DNA of 64,000 bases, from the NCBI RefSeq assembly GCF_029227915.1, contig NC_079879.1, positions 6,572,001 through 6,636,000 of the forward strand, given 5' to 3'. Made by a program: the position numbers and the translations under genes. This DNA is from Hydractinia symbiolongicarpus (Eukaryota > Cnidaria > Hydrozoa > Anthoathecata > Hydractiniidae). The notes beneath the pieces were generated by a model, which worked only from the letters and a program-made list of their open reading frames with translations, made no database searches and had not been told where the DNA came from. How positions within the stretch are numbered: the first letter of the stretch is position 1; the number at the start of each line of letters is the position of its first letter. Shown here one piece after another: positions 26,701 through 36,944 of the stretch.

Positions 26701-29700
26701 ACAGTAACAAATAGTGTATTTAGCATAATAATTTTGTTGTAGCTAGCTAAAAACTGCATTTGGCTGCTCTCACTTTTTGCAAAAGATAGCTATGAAGAGC
26801 TAGCCACAACCAAAACATAAAAAAATATTGATATACCAAACTGAATAAAAACATCAAAGAATGGGAACCAATAAGGCTAGCTATAGCTTCCTAGCAGAAT
26901 GCTGCCTTGAAATCTACATTCCTAGCTAACATCTGAAAATTGGTTTGTTTAAGATTTATACATTGCTAGAAAACGTGACGATATATTCATCTTAACATGT
27001 AAAAACATCGAAATAAATATTCCTATAGATTCAAAGTGTTTAGAAGAGAAAAAAGGTCAAAAGGAGACTTACGAACCGGACAACATCACCTCCAACTAAA
27101 ATGGATTCCGAGCATGTTTTCGTTGTTTATCCGGTTCTGGCGTGATTCCGAAATTATGCTGCGTCCAACCGAAAAACGGAGGACCGTAAAAATCGGGCCC
27201 CGCGATAATTTTCCGAAAAAAGCTGCGCGCAACCATTTTGAACAGAATACGGCTATTATTATAGAGATAAGCGACAAATTATGTCAAACTCAGCTTTAAA
27301 AGGTGTTCTTTTCGTGTCTCCAATTTAATCCGTTTACCGACTAGTAGCCTTGTGGGATAGAGTTCGCCTCTAGTTAAAGGTCCTAGGTCAAATCCCTAGC
27401 TAAGCCGTGCTAGAGACCATAATAGTGTAAATCTATTCTTTCCCCTAAGTGCGAGAATAGGTTTGAAACTTTAGGCGGTTGTCTAAATGAGCCATTGCCG
27501 TGCTTGCACGACTTTTGTAGCTCTAATAGGAGCTTTTAATGCGCTGGAATCTCCTTTGCAGAACCCTTGTTGATAGCAATATCAATATGAACTGAAGAAT
27601 CTATTCTGGGTGATGAAGGACTAAGTAACAATTTACTCTGGGTTTGAGGTAGGAATTCAACATAATCAAACCACTGCGTGTGTGTTGACACGGATATTAT
27701 TAGCATTTGGTAATCTTAAAATTTTACGACTTTGGTTTAACAACTGTGAAGCAACTTTTCTATTAATTTAAACGGAATTTTCTAGCATCTCAAGTACTAG
27801 GTCGAAAGTAGAGTTGCTTATAAAGAAAAGTATAATAGTGTTGGTGGTGATATGGGTTAAGACACACGCAGCATAGAATCCCTTTTTAAAATTGAGGTAA
27901 ACATTTGTGTACGTGAAGTTTTAATCACGAGCAAATGAATGTACTCACCAGACTTTCCGTGTATATAACCCTTTATTTTTTACTGCTATCTGTCCCCATA
28001 TACGAGGCTTCAGTATTAACAAAGTTAGTTTTTACAAAAGATTTTCATACTATTTTTTTTTAGTTTCAAACTGTGGAGGAATCAGTACGTCGACAAATCA
28101 AAACGGCGTCAGTCTCAGGTGCAGTCGATCATGATATAACCTCTAAACTTCGTGGTTTCGTTTTATTGCCAGACCTCGTAGATTTTGGAATTTTAAGAGA
28201 AGGCTTAACTTACGCGTTTTCAGTCACCATGAAAAATGTTGGCGTTGATAGTTGCAGGTTTAAGATTAAGCAACCACCCCCGTCTACAGGGATGAGAGTT
28301 ATATACAAACCTGGACCGGTAAGTGTGTTTAGGCGTTATTAATTACACGTGTCCGGTTGGAAGGAGGTGGCTGTTGTTAAAAAGTGGTCTATAAACCAAA
28401 AAAATAAAAAGTGACAAATCCAAATTTATTGCAGGAAATGCTATTTTCAAGATTGTGACAACCTGAATTTAGTTGTTTTTATTTATTTTGCGCGTCGTTT
28501 GCAATTGGAAGGGAAGGAAACCTTGAACTGTTAAAAAGGTTTTATCAGACACGCTGTGGAAATTTGTTGGTTGTCTTTTGTATTATATAAAGTTGTTAGG
28601 TGAAGCAGCCTAAAAAAAATGTTTATTTAAATGAAAACTACAGCAGTGAAATGACTATATAAAGGTTTTCCTGCACTGATGATTGACAATAATCAAATAT
28701 TGGAGCGTTTAGGACGATTTGTGTGCTCGTAACGTCTCCATTCTCTATATTAACAAATAGCCATACTGTGTTTCCGAGTGTTCACGACTATTTTTCTTTT
28801 ACCTTTTCGTAAAAATTTTGGCAAGCACTAATTTGGCGGTTTTAGTCTGAAATAGCTATATTAAGTGCTCGCCAAGTTTAATTTTTTTCATCCATCGTCG
28901 AAATAAGTACTCGTCAATATTTTTTTTATCTTTCGCAAATTTAACGCAAATAAATTTAACTGAAACGGGTTTGACATAATCATTGACGACGAAGGCGACG
29001 TAGAAAACTAGGCTACATAGAAAACCAGACTACATTTTACATGATTCTTTTTATTTTAATACGAAGAATGCTCTTGTTTAAAAAATCGTTGTTTTTATCT
29101 TTTAAGATAAAATTTGTAAGCAGCATGAAGATAAAAGAAAATCTTTTCATCGCTAAATTAAATATAGGACAAATTTAAGTCAAAATGGCCAAATTAAATA
29201 TATATTTGCCATCGCCAAATTAAATGCCTGGCAAAAAAATCAATTTGGTCCATTGCCAAATTAAATGCTCTCCAAACTTTGTACGAATAAGGTATTATTT
29301 GCATTCACACATTTTAGATAGCAGCAGGAATGTCAGTGATATTTGACATTGAAATCTTCGCTCTTGCTGTCGGTGTCGAGGGAAGCTGCGGAATTGGACA
29401 AATATCGCATCACATTGAAATTACTACAGAAACTGAGATTTTGTTCCTACCCGTCATTGCAAGTAAGCTTCATTTCGCTGGTGTGTTGTAGCAGACAAGT
29501 GACTATTACGTTGAGTATCCACCTATAATTCGGAAGTTTTGTAGCGTACCGCGACATAACCAAGCGTCCGTCATTCTGGAAAATATTTTTTCGTGGAAAC
29601 CCCTTTTTTTACCCAGTAAGAAATACACGCGAAAAATAATACACTCCAGGTCGTAAATTGTTTTCTGATATGTGATATACCTAATGTGGCTCTGGTGTGT

Positions 29701-30009
29701 TGGGTAGAGGTTCTCGAAATAGTACCGTCATTAACAAAAATAGGGGACGTATTCATGCGGTAATTTGTAATTTAATTTCTTTGGCTTTGAAAGTCTATCC
29801 TTTTTGCCATTATTAATACATTCTTCATTTTTAAGAGTTTCATGTTTCTAAGAATTCTGTTAACTTGTATTCTTGTAGCTATTATAACGCAAGAAGAATT
29901 CGAAAATCCTTCAGACCAAGGACCACGAGGAGGTCCTTCAAAAGGAACATCGATACTTGGACAACGTCCTTCATCGAGAGAATCATTAACCCGACCAAGA
30001 AGAGAATAG
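8796..30009 (+). CDS. SPAG17: SPAG17 / PF6, cilium central-apparatus protein, complete (2073 aa, 29 exons)
   Basis: Homologue of sperm-associated antigen 17 (Chlamydomonas PF6), a large scaffold of the C1a projection of the axonemal central pair, needed for motile cilia. Exons: 8796-8882, 9487-9627, 10196-10402, 12245-12446, 13052-13275, 13640-13834, 14264-14414, 14929-15047, 15549-15680, 15958-16491, 16769-17067, 17313-17446, 17787-18185, 18708-19357, 19703-20050, 20649-20825, 21135-21288, 21654-21866, 22714-22896, 23074-23208, 23392-23624, 24012-24039, 24138-24347, 24779-24943, 25280-25534, 25874-25989, 28064-28318, 29318-29462, 29879-30009. All phases agree and the total is 6222 nt; the human protein is about 2200 aa. 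Landmarks shared with vertebrate SPAG17: KLFSVVDYEALL near 65, RYIDDEPDG near 227, LHSNVGFRNYLE near 709, a Lys/Glu-rich stretch around 760-830, PPRYFVVYPDGSGEE near 1458, and KPGPPFGT near 1550. A C-terminal ASH/MSP-like beta domain lies at about 1925-2030 (VDFGILREGLTYAFSV, QPPPSTGMRVIYKPGP). The ATG is followed directly by a conserved basic start. The last 43 residues are family-variable. Confidence 0.95.
9906..10098. repeat. Short MITE-like foldback element in SPAG17 intron 2
   Basis: About 193 bp begins TTAAGGTGGCAGTAACCC and ends with the near reverse complement (GGGTTTTGCCACCTTAA). It has no coding capacity. TTAA at both outer ends could be a piggyBac-style target duplication or simply part of the terminal repeat. 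Confidence 0.55.
11120..11775 (-). mobile_element. LINE 3' ORF2 relic (post-RT zinc motif and C-terminal domain) in SPAG17 intron 3
   Basis: The minus strand reads, in transcription order, a cysteine/histidine motif (WSCGVCRKGVGSNSIFC, then CKHWVHKKC) at about 11770-11640, a GDML piece near 11560, and then an open frame 11473-11129 with LHEACVRSVMLYGSETWAVK, RMVRWMC and RRLNWPEHL. This is the order found in the C-terminal part of a widespread invertebrate LINE endonuclease/reverse transcriptase polyprotein. Stops and frameshifts lie between the modules, and the polymerase core is missing. It is antisense to SPAG17 and wholly intronic. Confidence 0.8.
26112..26470. repeat. Direct-repeat pair with CCCGTGG hairpins in SPAG17 intron 26
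   Basis: Two copies of an approximately 110-bp unit start near 26126 and 26357. Each contains GCCCGTGGAAAAATCCACGG or a variant, which can fold into a hairpin, followed by GGTTCGCCC, TTTACCCGTCGCAACAA and ATCGCATTTGATATTC. Between them are CAGACAGA runs and ACGGCTATTATTAAAGAGA, and the latter motif recurs at 27246-27268. A related CAGACAG...ACGGGTATTATT stretch lies at 60893-60930. It looks like a nested or tandem mobile repeat with hairpin ends, perhaps Helitron-like; the class is not settled. Confidence 0.55.
27335..27620 (+). mobile_element. tRNA-derived SINE-like element in SPAG17 intron 26
   Basis: The head has a tRNA-like layout: an A-box-like TAGCCTTGTGGGATAGAG near 27345 and a B-box-like GGTCAAATCCC near 27386, about 40 bases apart. 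A non-tRNA body of about 200 bases follows. The boxes are degenerate (GGTC rather than GGTTC), so it is probably an old copy. No protein is encoded. A pseudo-tRNA alone is the alternative. Confidence 0.45.
28813..29280. repeat. MITE-like element in SPAG17 intron 27
   Basis: About 465 bp with imperfect inverted ends: left TTTGGCAAGCACTAATTTGG near 28815, right a near reverse complement ending in GCTCTCCAAA near 29276. The interior carries several GCCAAATTAAAT motifs. It lies wholly between exons 28064-28318 and 29318-29462 and is non-coding. Confidence 0.5.
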
Positions 30010-30361
30010 ATAGAAGGAATGGTGAAAAGTTTTCGCCTCTGTAAACTAAAACAAATTCGTTTATATGTTTATTTGTAAATTATTTTATTTTGTTGAAATA
30101 AGTAATATATAGATTCAGTAAATATAATGTGATGGTTTAAACTTGTTGTGTGTAGTGCGAGTGTTGGATAAAACAGCAGCAAGAAAATCAACTACAATAT
30201 TGACGATAAATATTGAGACAAAGGTAGTTTTTTAAATATGGGCAAAAGTGTGTCAATGCGCTGCACCCGGCAGGCTACGAAGTCGCTACTTTTGCACACA
30301 CTTTGGCCAGGCAGACAGCGTTAAAAACTTGCTAGTCACATTCTTTAACACGCCCCTACAC

Positions 30362-30423
30362 TGAAATAATCCACGTCAGGGCCCACGGTGTTTTCACCGT
30401 GGGCCCTGACGTGGATTATTTCA
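30362..30423. repeat. Perfect 29-bp inverted repeat with TTTT loop
   Basis: Arm 30362-30390 is the exact reverse complement of arm 30395-30423, separated only by TTTT. The arm starts TGAAATAATCCACGTCAGGG and ends with the GC-rich CCCACGGTG, far more GC-rich than its surroundings. It lies about 350 bp after the SPAG17 stop codon. A transcript would form a 29-bp perfect stem. The four-base loop argues against an ordinary microRNA precursor; a foldback transposon end or cruciform is more likely. Confidence 0.9.
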
Positions 30424-31188
30424 TTGAGTTTGGACTTAAACTACTACTGGTGGCGAACTTCGAAATTAGTTGTCTTGTCTCAACATAATTTGACCAAGAT
30501 TGTAGGTATGAGTTTCTTTATCACCTCAGGTGAAGTTAAACTACTTCGGGTGGCATTTCAAACCGTTGCGGATTGAAAAAACTAATCTACAATTTTATAA
30601 TTGAAAAAACTAAAACAGAAAAATTCTAAAAATATAAATTAAGTACTGGTTAAAAATAAATATGTGCATGTGTTGATGTTGGATAATTCTAAGTGTGCAT
30701 ATTTTTGCAGAGTGAGCATATAGATTTCGTCCCCGCAGCTACTAGAGTGAAATTACGCCATCGTCGAACGCCCACTTTCACGTGTGAAGTCGATATTTGG
30801 TCCTACAGGAATAATACCAGATGGATTGCTGTTTTTGAAACTTGTCTAAATATAAACACGAATTGTCAACTATTCATTGATCTAATTTTTTTAATTAAAA
30901 TGTTGCCTTGTATTAAAAAATCTATTGAAATGACATTTGTATTTCACCATGCCAAAACTCAATGAATAAGTTATTGTCATGCATGATGTCTGAAGGCAAT
31001 CAAAAAATTTAATTACTTTGTGATAAATTTTCGCAGAGATGAAATTTCGCGGTTAAGCTCATCCGCGAAAATCGGAACATTTCGCGGTGACATTTTTGAC
31101 TATTTTTTGAAACTGGCAAAATTAACTCTTTGTTAATTTTCGTAACAAACAGACAAATCTATTGTCGAAAAATCTTCAAAAAAAATGA

Positions 31189-31465
31189 ATTTACGAAGGC
31201 GAATTCTGGCAAGGAAAACAGCTTTGTGTCCCTTTTGATATCGTTAAACCTCTTTTCCTTACTTCGAAAGATAGAATAGATTACATATCAAGAGCAGCCG
31301 ACGCTAACTTAGATTCATGCGAAAGTATACATTCAAGAGAGAAAATGTTTGCCACTGTAAATAGTCACGCCCAAATTGTGGCAAAACTCCCAAAATTCTC
31401 TGATAAGTTTAAAGTTCCTTAAATTACCTGAAATTGAAATAGAAAAACAAAAATTCACTGATTAG
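31189..31465 (+). pseudogene. Unrecognised coding-like open frame with one apparent frameshift
   Basis: An open frame from 31189 to the stop at 31420-31422 encodes 77 residues of normal composition, including GEFWQGKQLCVPFDIVKPLF, DRIDYISRAADANLDSCESI and HAQIVAKLPKFSDKFKV. Directly after its stop, a second frame continues (FLKLPEIEIEKQKFTD, stop TAG at 31463-31465), so one frameshift near 31415 would unite them. There is no clear ATG and no good acceptor at its 5' end. I do not recognise the protein. It lies on the opposite strand just upstream, in plus coordinates, of the last GST exons. It may be a gene relic, part of a transposon ORF, or an exon of an unseen gene. Confidence 0.4.
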
Positions 31466-31566
31466 TCTTAAAGTACCTAATGCTAATAACTTTCGCAAGT
31501 GGATAGTTACGCATATTTAACATAAATTCTTACTCAAAAAAAAATAACATCCGCTAAAATCAGTAC

Positions 31567-34500
31567 CTACGATAAAATCGACTGCCTAAGGTCCTGTAAA
31601 TACATGTTACTTACATAATACGAAGAAACTATATGTCTCATGTCAACTGTAGAACCAATATTTCTAGTTTGGTATATATCTCGTGCATACGCCCACAAGT
31701 TAGGGTACTGAATCAGCATTTTTTTGTTGCACTAAACATAATTAGCAGGTTATGTTAATTGTTATGTTTAACATATTTTTTCTTCCGCACGCACGGTAGG
31801 GTGATGTATTTAACTGATATGCGTGTAAAAAGAGTCCATACTTTAAAAGAACTTTAAAGTACAGGTAAAACTCTCATTTTCGTTCAGTATTTTACTTTAG
31901 GACTTTAAATCCATTAATAACGACAAACAACTGCTAATTTTCGCTGGTATGTTTGTTGGTGTTTCATTCTTATCACTACAAAAACAGGAAAGAAATCAAG
32001 TCTGTGGTATTCCCTCGGCCCGAGTTACGATAACCAAAAACTATTTATGGACTTCTTATGACTAAAATCAAGTGCATATAAAATATTCTCCAGCCTTCTA
32101 ACCAGTCGCAATACGACAACTACATTTTATGGCAACCTTACCTTAAACAACGGACCATACACCGCATCGAATCGAACCAATGGTGTAAACAAGAAAATAT
32201 CGGCTTCTGTAAGTTTCGAGCCCGTCAAAAATCTCTTCTTTGATACAGTATCTTCTAACTGGAATAAAAAAAAAATTAACACAACATCGCAAGAGAAATC
32301 GTGATGTACTGAACAACCTTGACAAAGCCTATGCTAAGCTTTAAAAGTACAAAAAAAATTGGAAACTTAAGATAAAATGGAAAATTGCTATTGGAGAGCA
32401 CCTTATCCAAAGCAGTAAACAATTTTTCCACTTTTTCATCGTAATCTTTTTGTGTTTGCGCGAATCCGATACCATAAACAGCACCGGCAACATCGCTAGA
32501 ATGAATAAACGCCAAACAAAACATATAAAAATATATTTTATATACCCAAGGTAACACCGATTAAGGCTAACTTAGGTCCCGGCTAATTTGCACTCATAAG
32601 TTCTCTCAAAATCTACCGTCGACATAACGAGGGACTGACAAAAAATTCAAAAACTGCCGAGACTTGGCATAACTTTGCAATACATTTTGATAAAACGTCG
32701 ATTTTTATTTGTAAAGGGGTAAATTTTTTCAGGTTATATACTTTATACATAGTGTCATGCAGTAAAACTGTCCAAGCACATGACATTCTGGAGATGCATA
32801 ATGGAATTAAAAAATTTGCTTTAGATAGCTTTGTTTGCTCAAAGAGGCATGTTTTAGTTTCAAAATGTCATTTTTTACTATATAGTCCTAAATTTTGCAA
32901 AATTTTAATATCGCTAATAAACTGCACGCTATTAAATTTTGCGAAAATTGAGTGTCAGTTTATGTGCTAAAAAACTAAAAAATTGGCCAGGGTGACGAAA
33001 TAGCAAATCAACAGAAAAATATCAACAACCAACTCGCACTTACGATGAAATTTCCTTAATCAAATCATCAATTTCCTTCCTCTTCTCTTCTGGGTACAAA
33101 TCCAAAGCAGCTTGTTCCTTCGTTGCACAAAACTCGTTGAATTGTGTCGCAAACATTCTCAAAATAGCGGCGGAGCTGTTATTTACAATTTTCTTTGTTT
33201 GCTTATCAAACAGAACAGGAACGCTGATCCTGCCCGTGTAGTTGGGATGCGACATTTCATAAATTTCTTTCATATTTTTTTTCCCGTTCACTGTGTCTGC
33301 AGTGCATCCATCTTTTTCTGGAGAAAATTCCCAGTAGGTCTCCTTTACTGGGTCAACGATATCCATTGTGATTACATCTTCCAATCCTTTAATTAACCGG
33401 CCAATGACAGGTCTAAGAAATAAAAATAGTAAGCTTATTAAGGAAAAAAGTTTTTGAAAAAATTTTTACTGGTGAGCGATCCTTATATCCCGAAATTTTT
33501 TGATGCTGCAGAACTTTAGTAGTAGTAATTTTAGTAATAGCAGAATCGGTCTATATGCCTGTGGTTATGTATTTTCTTTTTGTAAGACGTGTGTCGCCAT
33601 TTGTTTAAAGGAGGACTCAAAAACCCATATGTTGAGAAATATTAAAGAAATGCACAGGAAAAAATCGGCAAATACTTTAAAGGAAAAATCTTTCGCGAGT
33701 TAAAAAATCGAAAAACTATGGAAAATGACAATACGGATGAAAGTGATATAAAGTGAATTTTTTTATCCCCAAAATAAAAAAAATAAAAAATGGAACTCCA
33801 AGAGAATTAACCTTCATGAATAGCCTATTTTGATATTCAATTCAGGGAATAACTTTCGTAATCAAGTGTGTTTAAAAATTGGATAAAAAAACGTAAAATC
33901 CCAAATTTGTTGATTTTAAAGTAGTGTTTGTAACTACATGGGAGAATGATTTTGTTGTCAGGTCCGAAAAATGTCAAATCTTGAATAAAATTTACCACAA
34001 AAGCAAGACGTTGTCACAAAGAGGAAAAAGTAAAGACAACACTAAGGTATTATTGTGATGTCAAGACAACAGTTCTAGACGGCAAAAAATCGACATGATG
34101 AGAAATGAAAAATTGTGAAAAAGAATATTTAGATTTTTTTGGATTTCAGCTAAGCCCCTAAAAACAAATTTCTTCCCCAAAAAATATTTTGCAACAATTT
34201 AGAGTACTGAATAAGCGGAGGTCAGAATGAAAGGAGTGGGGTAGAAAAAACATGAATACTTAAATGCTTGCTTTCATTATATATATACAGTATATATTTA
34301 TCTATTCAGTTATATGACATATGACTGCAGTGCTACATTATTCTTGTTTCCACTCTGAATGACTTCGTTTTGCATTCAGCATGTCGTTGCAAATTGATCT
34401 TGGATCAAATTAAATTGAGTTTGCTCATCCGATTTAAACAAATAAGGGGTGGTTAAATAACATGGGGGTGAAATCAATAATTGGAAGAGAGGACGTACTT

Positions 34501-36401
34501 ACTAAAACAGGAAACGACCGAAAACGACCAGGAAACAAGCAGAAACGAGCAGTAAACGACAAAAAACGAACAGAAAACCATCAAAAAGCCCAAAATACAA
34601 CCAAAATACAAGAGCAAATAGCTATACGACAGGCAAAAAAGATTACCAAAATGCTTGATTATGCGCCCAAGTTTCATTCAATTTGTGTTTTTTCTGGGAA
34701 GCCATTGCATTGAAGTGTCACTTAACCGAAGTTTTTTTGCGCAAGAGACCGTAAAAAAAGGTCCTGTTTATCTGCGGCCTTTCCTCTTAAGCGGAGTATT
34801 TTTGCTTGGATTTAGTAAGGAGATTAATGGACTGAGAAATTTGGTCCCAAATTAGTGAAAGTTCCACTTATCCAGGGTCCTCTTAACAACTTTTTTCTTA
34901 TTTAGTTTGATGGTTACACGTTCGTGCATTTGATATCACCTTCAACTTTTTAAACTCAACAAAAATAGCCGCTGGAAAATAACAAGCTGCGCGGCAGAGG
35001 AAAATTTGAAAAGAATGAATGGTGACATGAATGAAATTTCTGTTTCACCCATGTCTGGAAATTCATAAACTTTTCTTTTGGTTTTTCTATGTCTGGGTAT
35101 GATATAGGAGGTTTAATGGACTGAGAAACTTGGTCCCAAATTAGTGAAAGTTCCACTTATCCAGGGTCCTCTTAACAACTTTCTTCTTATTTAGTTTGAT
35201 GGTTACACGTTCGTGCATTTGATATCACCTTCAACTTTTTAAACTCAACAAAAATAGCCGCTGGAAAATAACAAGCTGCGCGACAGAGGAAAATTTGAAA
35301 AGAATGAATGGTGACATGAATGAAATTTCTGTTTCACCCATGTCTGGAAATTCATAAACTTTTGTTTTGGTTTTTCTATGTCTGGGTATGATACATATAT
35401 AGATGATAATCTTCAGGTCACTTCTACACCTATGATATGCCGACACACAAGAGCCCTGGTGACCAACTTGTATGATATCTTCAACATTCCTGCCCTATTA
35501 CCGGTTTAAGTAGACAACTAAAAATGACATGGATCATGCATATCGAGAGCAACAACTATTTCATATTGAACAAAAACTAAACAAATTTAGAAGTTTCTTC
35601 ATGAATGATTTTTAAATCTCTAGACATGTTTTTTTTTCTTTTTTCTTCCACACGAAACTTTTTTCGCAGTCACGAGAAAATCGTGCAATTAGTTACATGA
35701 AAACGAAGTTTTCGGCCAAATTTAAAACAACCTGGGGGTTTTGAAGATATTATCTGTGAAATAAATATTGCAGAGTAAAGCGCTAATTTACTCTGGTGAG
35801 TCCTCCGTGGGTCACAGAGAGAGAGAGCACAGGTTTTATTATTTGTTAACTGCTGGTTTCTGGTTGTTTCTGTTTGTTTCCTGCTCGTTTCTGCTCGTTT
35901 CCTAGTGGTTTTTGGTGGTTTCTGCTTTTTTGTGGTGGTTTCCTGTTTTAGTAAGTACGAAGAGAGGACGCTAATTAGAGTGCGCGTGGACAAAAAAATT
36001 ATTTTTAGAAGCCTATAGTTAGAGATTCATGAATGAATGTATTTGTATAAAAAAATAAAGCGGTTTAGCATTTCCTCTTCTTATGTTTAATCTGTTCTCT
36101 AAGATTTTGATGCTCTTTTTAATAAAATCAAACTCTGCAGAATATAAATTATACTCCTGCAAAATTTAAATCAACATGCATACTGCATACTACAAAACAA
36201 CACCAAGATTCAAATAATAAAACCGAATAATATGTAATCTAAAGTATAAAGAATATAATAATAAAAAAACCTATAGTTATACCTTGCAGCGAATGGACAA
36301 GATTTTGAAACATACAAATGATATCTTCCCTTCTCTGCTTTGTAACCACTACTTCCATCAGCGGTAATTGTATCAAGTATGTCTTTTAGCTCATTCGCCA
36401 T
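31567..36401 (-). CDS. Xi-class glutathione S-transferase (glutathionyl-hydroquinone reductase, ECM4-like), 280 aa
   Basis: Xi-class GSTs reduce glutathionyl-hydroquinones using an active-site cysteine in a CPWAHR-type motif. Exons in transcription order: 36283-36401, 33044-33412, 32402-32495, 32142-32258, 31615-31731, and a tentative 31567-31593. All join in frame. The thioredoxin-like N-terminal part has SKSCPFAAR (catalytic Cys35; the family's Trp and His are Phe and Ala here) and continues GLEDVITMDIVDPV, SHPNYTGRISVPVLFDKQT and KKIVNNSSAAILRM. The helical C-terminal domain has GAVYGIGFAQTQKDYDEKV, FLTGSKLTEADIFLFTPLVR, FDAVYGPLFKCNKK and YPNLWAYARDIYQT. The usual C-terminal INPTG-VP-GP tail is not found; the last exon gives only DLRQSILS and is uncertain. 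The protein is somewhat shorter than bacterial relatives (about 320-330). Introns argue against bacterial contamination. Confidence 0.85.
34494..35959. repeat. Inverted-repeat-bounded block in GST intron 1
   Basis: The 22-bp sequence at 34494-34515 (CGTACTTACTAAAACAGG plus AAAC) is repeated exactly as reverse complement at 35938-35959. Inside each arm runs an imperfect simple repeat of the form CAGGAAACGACCA/GAAACGAGCAG, over about 100 bp on each side. The two arms enclose about 1.25 kb that contains a 289-bp tandem duplication. There is no transposase-like frame. It could be a composite non-autonomous foldback element. Confidence 0.65.
34822..35399. repeat. Tandem direct duplication, period 289 bp
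   Basis: Two head-to-tail copies (about 34822-35110 and 35111-35399) are nearly identical by eye: both run from TTAATGGACTGAGAAA through CCACTTATCCAGGGTCCTC, GTTACACGTTCGTGCATTTG and GCCGCTGGAAAATAACAAGC to TATGTCTGGGTATGATA. Only a few substitutions separate them (for example GCGCGGCAG against GCGCGACAG), so the duplication is recent. It is non-coding and sits between the inverted arms. Confidence 0.9.
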
Positions 36402-36944
36402 CTTGTTTTATTATATACTGGAAAAACAACAACACATACCCATACAACGTTTTCCTGGCAATCTCATACTTTACATACTATTTGATTTTTTCATACTATT
36501 TGTGATTTTTAAGATAAAAAACTATTTAGTTATAAAAATATTTTTTTATATAAAAATAGTTTTTACAAGTCAAAACTTATGACAATAGAAAATATTGACA
36601 ATTTCTTATGGAAAATATTTTGGTAAATAAAATTTTATAGCAGAATATGTCAAAGTCTGTAAACATGAAAATCACCTTAAAGGTTTTGTTATATAATATA
36701 AAGGTAGGAAAAATCTCATAGTATCAAAGCACCTGTTTTTTTGGCGTTTTGAGACATAAGATATTGCGGTTTGCCATATCTTATCTAAGAAGTGCTGCAT
36801 TTTGCAAAAAAAAACTGAAAAAACTATAAAATATGCAGCTCATAATATGTCGTCTCTCTAACCAGCAGTAGATGGACATGGTGTGACATTTAAGCCTTGA
36901 GTCTAGGAAATACAAGTGCAGCCCCCCCCCCCCCCCCCACTTAT

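Larger units (their letters stand above)
30010..31566. other. Spacer between convergent SPAG17 and GST genes
   Basis: SPAG17 (plus) and the GST gene (minus) converge here, so both 3' UTRs lie within. No canonical AATAAA follows SPAG17 closely; an AATATA-like stretch near 30112-30125 may serve. A near inverted repeat (GGGCAAAAGTGTGTC near 30240 against its near complement near 30291-30306) and a perfect hairpin at 30362-30423 suggest a foldback element. Two coding-like plus-strand stretches (about 30710-30830 and 31189-31465) are discussed in the findings. Confidence 0.6.

Noticed and set aside
30362-30423. Hairpin as a microRNA precursor
   Set aside because: A four-base loop and perfect pairing do not suit normal Dicer processing; kept only as an unexplained inverted repeat.
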